64,000 nt of DNA from Mortierella alpina (taxonomy: Eukaryota; Mortierellomycota; Mortierellomycetes; Mortierellales; Mortierellaceae): positions 2,976,001 to 3,040,000 of the forward strand of contig JANATF010000004.1 in the NCBI GenBank assembly GCA_029449245.1, in the 5' to 3' direction. Position 1 is the stretch's first letter, and every line of letters begins with the position of its first letter. A program made the translations under genes and the position numbers. Shown piece by piece: positions 56,901-64,000 of the stretch. A model generated the notes under the pieces. That model was not told the DNA's origin. It saw only the letters and a program-made list of their open reading frames with translations, and searched no databases.

Positions 56901-59050
56901 AAGCTGATGCCAGGCCGACCAGCTTGCGCTTGCCGCGACACGGTCGCCCGAATGCCCTTGATGCGGTTGAACTCCCTGGCCTGGGTCACGAAGTTATTGT
57001 TACTGGCTACGTCTGCGGATGAAGTAGACATGGTATCTTGCATGTCGAAGAAGATCCGCTTGGACGAGTCGAACATTGTCTTGTCCACGGGGTGGCCGAC
57101 TTTGACGGTCGCCAGCTGGACGTACTCGTCGAGCATATTGTCGATCGGTCCAGAAGCGATCTGTTTGATGATCTTGCAGTTGGTAATGATCCCCAGGGTC
57201 TTGATGTTCGGCCCATAATCGTTCTTGGATACAGCTGCAAGTACGGTCAGATGCGAAGATGTAGGCAGCTCCAGTTTGGCCAACACGTCCGCTTTATCGT
57301 ACCATGCGAACATGCCTGTTCGGGGAACCGCTCGAAGAACGCGCTTGACTGAGCGGTAGCCTAGCAGGTCCGAATCGCCTGTGACCACGATGCGTTCATT
57401 TCCGTCAGCTGGCTGCCTCTGGGCGATACAAATATCGGCCTCGGTGTTGCATGCACAAATCGTGACATTCGGGTTCCCCATCGCGCCAAGTCTCATGCTG
57501 CGTAGAAGCGCAGTCCGTTCCAACGGGCTGAAGGTAAAGATTTGTTTGAGAAGACCCTCAATCTTTTTCATCGCCGTCTTACAGGTGCGCTTGTTGGCAC
57601 CTGCACGGCGCTCCATGGCAGCTAGCTGAGACTTGAGCTCGAGCAAGTTCTTGTCGTACGTGGTCTTTCGCGCGGCATGCGCATAGTCTTTCTCAGTGTT
57701 GCGGTTTCCGTCGACATGGATCGTCAGCGTGCGGTTCCCATCGCCAAGTATGGATATGATATAGTTGACGACAGCAGCACCAACACCACCAACATTGCCT
57801 TGACCAGCACTGCTGCTGCTTTGGCCAGCAGCAACATCGCCTTGACCAGGACCAAAACTGAAGGGACCAGCACTGCTGCTGCTGCTTTGGCCAGCAGCAA
57901 CATCGTGACCAGGACCAAAACTGAAGGGACCAGCACTGCTGCTGCTGCTTTGGCCAGCAGCAGCATCGCCTTTACCGGGACCAGAACTGAAGGGACCAGC
58001 ACTTCTGCTGCTTTGTCCACCAGCGCTGCTGCTGCTTTGGCCAGCAGCAACATCGCCTTGATCAGAACCAAAATGGAAGGCGCCGGCACGAAAACTGGAG
58101 GGACCAGCACTTCTGCTGCTTTGTCCACCAGCGCTGCTGCTGCTTTGGCCAGCAGCAACATCGCCTTGATCAGAACCAAAATGGAAGACACCGGCACGAA
58201 AACTGGAGGGACCAGCACTTCTGCTGCTTTGTCCACCAGCACTGCTGCTGCCTTGTCCACCAGCGCTGCTGCTGCTTTGGCCAGCAGCAACATCGCCTTG
58301 ATCAGAGCCAAAATGGAAGACACCGGCACGAAAACTGGAGGGACCAGCACTTCTGCTGCTTTGTCCACCAGCGCTGCTGCTGCTTTGGCCAGCAGCAACA
58401 TCGCCTTGACCGGGACCAGAACTGAAGGGACCAGCACTGCTGCTGCTGCTTTGTCCACCAGCAACATCGCCTTGACCAGGACCAAAACTGAAGGGACCGG
58501 CACGGAAACTGGAAGGACCAGCACTACTGCTGCTTTGGCCAGCAGCAACATCGCCTTGACCGGGACCAGAACTGAAGGGACCAGCACTGCTGCTGCTGCT
58601 TTGTCCACCAGCAACATCGCCTTGACCAGGACCAAAACTGAAGGGACCGGCACGGAAACTGGAAGGACCAGCACTACTGCTGCTTTGGCCAGCAGCAACA
58701 TCGCCTTGACCGGGACCAGAACTGAAGGGACCAGCACTGCTGCTGCTGCTTTGTCCACCAGCAACATCGCCTTGACCAGGACCAAAACTGAAGGGACCGG
58801 CACGAAAAATGGAGGGATCAGCACTACTGCTGCTTTCACCTCCACCACCAACAGCGCCACCGACATTGCCTTGAGAGCTCGGTCGGTCGATCTCCCTTAC
58901 GACAATACGATCGATTACAAAATTTCGGAACAAAGGACTGCCCAGGAGGTCCACGTCGATTTCTGTGCTGTTGCCAATCTCTGTGAGATCGGCCGCGACA
59001 GGGGGTAGACCCTTTTTGGACAAGGCTTGGAACAGCTGGACGATACCCAT
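53910..59050 (-). CDS. Fusion of FEN1/XPG-like nuclease with Fanzor/TnpB-like RuvC nuclease
   Basis: Two reverse exons, 59050-54266 and 54152-53910; 1,675 residues, no internal stop. Part 1: MGIVQLFQALSKKG start as in FEN1/XPG, acidic Asp32/34, a ~365-residue Ser/Gly/Pro repeat insertion (55-419), then IHVDGN (Asp447), TEAD (Glu537, Asp539), TGDSDL (Asp559, Asp561) and NDYG (Asp611) with helix-hairpin-like sequence, i.e. all expected metal-binding acids of the 5' nuclease superfamily. Middle: basic KRRKRALKKKQKKKKK (about 767-782), likely nuclear import, and an alpha-helical region, then disordered acidic/Pro-rich linker. Part 2: RuvC-I VIGIDPGEVN (Asp1408); VVFAIGLGSF as the second RuvC strand with no Glu in place (Glu1587/1589 in GELERRF are candidates); VHEYYTSAKCPRQGC plus CRNC zinc ribbon; and RuvC-III MDRDKVGSENIA (Asp1645). 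The intron excises a stop-containing segment and joins RRFVIR to VKSLGYDVVGV. Function is inferred: possibly an RNA-guided DNA nuclease of transposon origin. Confidence 0.85.
57794..58885 (-). repeat. Coding minisatellite inside the XPG-Fanzor gene
   Basis: About 1.1 kb of tandem units encoding variants of SSSSAGPFSFGPGQGDVAAGQ. Near the 5' end of the gene the order is higher: 58441-58590 and 58591-58740 are identical 150-base copies, followed by a partial third copy that diverges at 58804. Elsewhere units of 36 and 44 residues containing FHFGSDQGDVAAGQ alternate. It interrupts the N-terminal nuclease domain between its first and second motifs. Sharp identity between adjacent copies indicates recent expansion or gene-conversion-like homogenisation. 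Confidence 0.93.
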
Positions 59051-59155
59051 CTATTTCACCAGGAACATATGGGCGGTCTATCAGCAAGTATCCTGCTATT
59101 TCATAGTATCTTGGCGGCTTTTACAGATGACAAGAGTTATGGTGTCAATGCTTAC
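59051..59155 (-). other. Putative 5' leader intron of XPG-Fanzor gene
   Basis: On the reverse strand a CCAACG|GTAAGC donor (59155) and a GGTGAAATAG acceptor abutting the start ATG would remove 105 bases of leader. The ATG directly after the acceptor gives the MGI start expected for FEN1/XPG proteins. Splice signals only. Confidence 0.45.
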
Positions 59156-59433
59156 CGTTGGCGTTGTCTCGGTGAAAAATTAACCGGAAAGATGATGCTT
59201 CAGAAAGCGACAGGATTGGGAATGAGGGTGAAGGCGAGTACAAGAAAGAGAGACTGAGCGAGACTGAATACCGATGGTGAGGGCGACGATGTAGGTGCGA
59301 GCTATAAGAGTGGGTACGAGAGTGAGAGTAGGGCGAAGATGACAAAGACCGTAACTGTGAATGAAGGAGAGTTGTAACATAGAAGACTGGGAGAGACGAT
59401 GAGTATGGGCTCGGGAAGAAAGAAAGAGAAGGA

Positions 59434-59441
59434 CTTTATAA
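59434..59441 (-). promoter_or_regulatory. TATA-like box upstream of XPG-Fanzor gene
   Basis: Reverse-strand TTTTATAAAGTCC, about 390 bases before the start codon, followed by a CT-rich leader (CTTCTCTTTCTTTCTTCC). This resembles the leaders of the expressed genes in the window. Confidence 0.4.
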
Positions 59442-59480
59442 AAGAAGTTCAGACGAAGGGCCGGGCTGTATGTTAGCATC

Positions 59481-62400
59481 ATACGACGTACAGTAATGAA
59501 TAGGTAGCGATGCAGCCTGGGTGGTGAAGCGACCTCAAAAATTGCATCAGATCAGATCGCATGCGTGACAACTCGGTGAGGTACTGTGCAGTTGGTTAGG
59601 GTAGAAAGGAAAGAGGCGTTGGGCGGCCTGGAAACAATAGAAAATGTGGATGTGTGTGCCTCAAGTGATCCAGGGCCGAGTCCGCGTGTGTCCCTGTCGT
59701 GTTTTCCTTTCCAATTGTTGCATTGTTCAATTGTTTCGCCCGAGCATCCTCAGCAACAAATCCATCGAGTATTACGACTCTGTTAAAGGTATTTTTATCC
59801 TTGAGCTGCACAGGAGGTGCACATTGGCATCGTGGCCTAGCGCACTGAGTTGGTTGTTTCTATTCCACATTTTATTTGTGGAGGATTTGAGCAACCATCT
59901 TTGAAGATTATGACCATACTGTACGTCGCAGCCTTCCCCCCCCCCCTCCCTTACACTCTTGAGGAAAGGTTTCGACAGGCATCAAGCCTTTGAGTCTTCG
60001 CTGTGATTATCGTATGATTCCGTAGCGGGGTTCGAGTTCAATAGGTGGAGAAGAGACATATCGTGGTATTGTGATGCCACACTCTATCTGTTGCGACTGC
60101 TGGATACGACTGTTAGAGATTCGTAGCGTCGCGATTCAATGGCCACCATTAAATAACAAGCATGGATTTGGCTGGAGGTTGTTGCATGCTTCAGATTCAA
60201 AAGGTTGGTCCGGGTGCAGTAACTTGTTACTAAGTCCACGCCAATGGTGGAGATGTAGCTTTTGGTGTAGGTGTCGTCAGCAATCTCAGAGGCAAACAAC
60301 TATTGCCGAGTCCCAGAGGTGAATGGCATCTTCCTTCCAGTCTGTAAGGCAGATCTGTCGCAACGATAGGTTTGCTCTTGAATCGTTTTAAATCGAACCT
60401 CCATATAGGATTGATCCAAATCAGAGGTGAATTTCATGCCCCGTTCGTAAGATGCTTGACGATCTGATGATAGATAAGTGGCATATAGGTATGCACTTCA
60501 CAATAGTTGGAGATGTATAATACAATATCGAAACAAAAGGGGCTCCCAAGCGTCAGCCTGTAGCTCATTGTCGTAAAGAAAACGCCATGACACCCTTGAA
60601 AATTCCGTATGAGCGTAGAATGGCAAAAGTTCCGCCCCGCCTGTTGCAGATTCCTAGCGCGTCTTACATGTTTTTTGGCGCTGGGTAGAACAAACATATC
60701 CGGTGTCGTAGTCTCTGTAACATGGGATTGTCAATGATCCGTAGAATGCGACTTTGCGTCAGTAGGTCAGAACCTGCCTATTATTCCATCAAGCGCGCTC
60801 GATGGTGTTCCTACTCTGCTTCTCCTTATCTCCCGTTGTGCTACTGCAATCTCCGACAGCCTTGAACGTAGTAGTGCGGGGCGACTGCATAATGCGCAGG
60901 GATCTGCCACTTTCAGACACTCGTCGCTTAGAGTTGTTGGTGACCTGACTGTTGTAGGCGTGGAGACCACCGGCTGCATCGCATTAGTCCGACGCACCTT
61001 GGACTGCCCTTGAGACGGTGATCCATGACCACGTCTATGCAATACTGGTGTCTGCTGCTGCAAATGCTCTGCGGCTATAGGCTGTAAGACCCTCGCTGAC
61101 TACACGTCGTAGGCGTAAAAGAAAAGACCTTCCTCTCATGCATTCTATGATGAGTCTAGAAAGTCGGTGGATTCGGATGATATCAAGATCTCTAACTATG
61201 AATGCCGACCGAACCGGCATTAACGATTCTTGCATGACCGGCCTTTATAGATATAGCAGAAGACGCCTTCATCACTTGGCTCTAATTTTGGTTCGAGGGC
61301 AGCCTTACCAATCCCTCATAAAGGCTCGCATATTTTGTGGTCATGGTCGAGTCGTCCATAGAAGTTCATTAATCTTCATGGAGCGGTGACGCGGCGGTTC
61401 TAATCCAGGCTTGAGCGCGAGGTCTAGATAACCGCATTTGAATTTCATATATAATATGACAACAGATATGTGAGATGGCGCAAAGGCAACACGGCAGTCG
61501 GTAACCACTGACAGCGCACTTACATCTGGTTTCTCACCGGCCGGTCATCCGTCATCCATTATTATGGCACCCATTGTGGTTCTCGGGACCCATCAATATC
61601 TTGTACACTACATTTCCACACATCGACACAACTCCTGTAACTGAAAGTAGCTGTCGCGTACTTTAAAATGACGCTTCTAATTCTCTACAGCACTGCGCGG
61701 GGATTTCATGGTTGCAATGCAAAGTTCAGACATGCTGGCTCTTCGCTAACAACATATATATAATTTTTAACATCTAAAAGATCGCGTGCCATCGCGTTCC
61801 ATCACTTGCCTTGTGCTTGGCCTTAACTTGTCATCTGTTGGAATAGCACGTTTTACCGTTTCTACAGAGAGCACGACTTGACTTTGATCATCAATGATGG
61901 ACTGAGGGTAGGGGCAGCGTAAACTGTCTCACTATAGGCCAGCTGTATCGCCGCTGAGAACGGCGGTGACGATACGCGGTAGAGATCGATTCAAGTCGCG
62001 CACGACAGGTTGCTGCTTTTGCCAGTGGAATGTACCTAACCTGCAGAAAGGGTTTTCGTCAACTACTGCTGCACCTTCTGCTTCTTGACCAATACATCGC
62101 TCCTTTTGCTTCTGGCTACCCACGGTTAATTCTTTGACAATATTGGACGCGATCATAAAGCAAAGGTCAACATGTGATAAAACGACATAGGTTATATGTG
62201 GTATAGAGACCTGTCTCCACTACAACAAACCTTACTCATCCACTGTCCCTTTACACTTGGGCACTCAAACCAGAAACTTGAAGCGAGGGCTGCCACTTGA
62301 AATGATTTTCTCTGCCTCACATTGTTCTCAATACAATCAGCAAAGTGTGTGGTGTGGAGGAGGCATTGTGGCAGGCGAGTAGAGTTGATCGGCTTTCCCT

Positions 62401-64000
62401 TCCACTTGGCGAAAGGGGCTCATGCCATTATAGGAGACAGCGACATTGCCTATGTCACATCGGACAAGGTAGTGAGGAGATGACCTCCGCATGTTACGGG
62501 ACAGGTGCTTGGGTGGTGCCTTTGTATCAAACGAAGGATCGAGTAATACTGCAGCGGCAGTTCTCTACAAGATTGCCGCCTAAATCATCACTACTATACG
62601 TCCTCACCATGGTGCGCCTGATTCACCCGCGACGAGGATAGCCAGTTGTTACGGTGGTCAACGAGGATGCACTCTGGAGCCCATCTTGCTTTCGTCTGAG
62701 CCCCTTCGGCAAAACCTCTAGCATCGTTGGCTCACGGCCCTACACCGGCCTAAATCCTTGCAATTTTTCTACTCCGCTTACTTACTATCGTTTTCATCGT
62801 CGTTGCTTGATTACCCGATGACATCTGGCCCACGTTAATGCTGGAATTCTCGTCATGACAGAGAGTGGTTATAATTGTTCCGTCATATGTGTCAAGTAGT
62901 CGTGGAAACCGCGTAAAATGGCTCATGTAAATGACATTGAAGTATAGGAGCACTCAACGTGCCCTGTATGGTCTTTCATTTGTGGGACCGGCAATCGTAG
63001 AACTGCTTGCTGTTGGACCAGGCGCTGTTAATAACACTGCAGACAGGCCAATGCCTCTTTGAAACTCTACTCTGATGCTTCTACAAGATCTGGTACCACA
63101 TCTTGAAATCGTCAGAGTGGCCTGTGATAGGTGTGCAACATGGCCGACATCATGGTACTGAAATCCAGGGACTCGCCGCTGCTGAAAATGCGTTATTCCA
63201 ACAGAGGGTTCACCTCATTGCTGTCGGGGTCGTTCTTGAAATCAGCATTGGCAAATGCTCCTGAAATAGCAAGACCAGAGTGGTAGTAGAAGGTCATCTT
63301 GTCGAGCGAGATCGCCAGGGTCCAGTCCGCCTCCAAAATCCCTGAATGTCGGCTGGCATGGGTTCCTCGGCTGGTATGAATTCTTGCTAAATCAAGGCGG
63401 CTCTAGCTGTATCGAGCTTGTGTCTGTAAGGAGTGGATCTGAATATCTGAATACTTGTCCCTGCACTCGACCCTTCAAGCTTTGATCTTTGGCCAGTGCT
63501 CAGCCTGCTCAAAGTCTGGAAACGGCTCTTGCTTCATCAGAGTAAGTGCACAATGCAATGATAATATCCAGTATGGTTGATAAATCCACTTCATGAGTTA
63601 CATGAATATATGACCACTTTCCTGTGAACACCTCTACTCACAACTCACGCGAAAACGTTCAAAACATGTGAAAATGCAAAGGCGTCATCGCCGCATCGGA
63701 TATAGTCCTTATGACACAAAGCAGATGCAACACGTTTGGTTCCAGCTGTTACGATTTTCCCGGTTGATAGGCTGAAGACCATTCCAAGAAAGTTGTTCGC
63801 ACTACCACGAACTAGAGCCCCTGACTTTCACTACAAAACAATCGCCAAGATCCAGGTTACGCAGGTCTTCATCGCACAGGCACAATTGATGGCGAGCACT
63901 CAAGGAGATCGCGTTGAGATTTGCGTGTAGGTCAACGGTGACTTCTTCTTGTTGATGCTCTTCATAGGCAGCCAGACTGTGGCCATTATCGCCGCGAATT
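59481..64000. other. Gene-poor region, no intact gene recognised
   Basis: About 4.5 kb without a supported gene. Frames are short (under 100 codons) and stops frequent on both strands. Some short reverse-strand pieces look coding (see the separate entry), but no protein family can be named. No terminal repeats, polyadenylated element ends or telomeric repeats were seen. Compared with the rest of the window, C/T-rich leaders are absent here. Confidence 0.5.
62764..63840 (-). pseudogene. Possible remnants of a split reverse-strand gene, unidentified
   Basis: Three reverse-strand segments read as plausible protein without a common frame. About 62950-62785 gives RLLDTYDGTIITTLCHDENSS and ends at a GTAAGT donor. 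63411-63193 is open for ~70 codons (ADWTLAISLDKMTFYYHSG, then ...DSNEVNPLLE stop). About 63815-63650 gives NNFLGMVFSLSTGKIVTAG. The first and third faintly resemble WD-type strand patterns. No start codon or full splice chain could be built, so it may be a decayed or heavily split gene, or chance. Confidence 0.25.

Noticed and set aside
57724-58866. Second reverse frame (380 codons) across the same repeats
   Set aside because: Val/Leu/Ala repeat product in a shifted frame of the same array; the XPG-Fanzor frame continues into conserved domains on both sides and this one does not.
57794-58885. Possible CRISPR-like or spaced repeat array
   Set aside because: Units are contiguous, coding, and vary in length with no unique spacers; it is a minisatellite in a eukaryotic gene.
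57677-59008. 443-codon forward frame antisense to the XPG-Fanzor minisatellite
   Set aside because: Its product is only Ala/Ser/Thr/Lys repeats mirroring the minisatellite; triplet-phased repeats keep several frames open. No start context, motif or flanking coding support.
53570-59480. Terminal inverted repeats or target duplications around the XPG-Fanzor gene
   Set aside because: No matching ends were found by eye in the available flanks, so no transposon boundaries are claimed.

Overview
This is a nuclear genome segment from a filamentous fungus. Nearly every gene is split by short GT-AG introns (mostly 50-600 bases) with tight intron phases, leaders are pyrimidine-rich, and the proteins are fungal or general eukaryotic housekeeping types. 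The style (dense small introns, CAA/AAC and poly-T tracts, roughly balanced GC) and the protein sequences fit an early-diverging fungus such as Mortierellomycota. That placement is an inference from memory, not a computed result. No bacterial, viral or organellar segment, rRNA, convincing tRNA or CRISPR array was seen. Exon limits were read by eye from splice signals and checked for phase arithmetic; all models below sum to whole codons.

Layout. 1.4-11.2 kb: three forward genes: malic enzyme with an apparent mitochondrial leader, an Hst3/Hst4-like sirtuin and a transportin/Kap104 importin. 11.8-16.0 kb: a reverse aldo/keto reductase divergent from Eco1, the cohesin acetyltransferase. 16.3-24.5 kb: a reverse O-fucosyltransferase-like membrane protein, reverse SNX3/Grd19, then divergent TRM1 tRNA dimethyltransferase. 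26.1-35.1 kb: a full ABCC (MRP/Yor1-like) transporter and a membrane-anchored alpha/beta hydrolase. 35.5-43.0 kb: a reverse run of Mtm1/SLC25A39-like carrier, ribosomal protein eS24, a TXNDC17-type thioredoxin and WDR55/Jip5. 43.3-49.2 kb: a BIG1/VOA1-like protein and a kelch-repeat membrane protein. 49.4-53.6 kb: a reverse FAD monooxygenase with micro-exons and a forward Erv41.

The standout is the reverse gene at 53.9-59.05 kb. It encodes a ~1,675-residue protein joining a FEN1/XPG-like 5' nuclease core at the N-terminus (itself interrupted by a large Ser/Gly/Pro minisatellite) to a C-terminal Fanzor/TnpB-like RuvC nuclease with zinc ribbon. It has an intact reading frame, an intron splitting the RuvC domain, a nuclear-localisation-like basic run and a plausible promoter. 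The 4.5 kb beyond it is gene-poor, with only short coding-like fragments, as expected for decayed accessory DNA.

The remaining genes are mostly core functions (chromatin and cohesion, nuclear import, tRNA modification, ER-Golgi and endosomal traffic, mitochondrial metal homeostasis, ribosome biogenesis, export) and do not form one pathway. Several neighbours share short bidirectional promoters.
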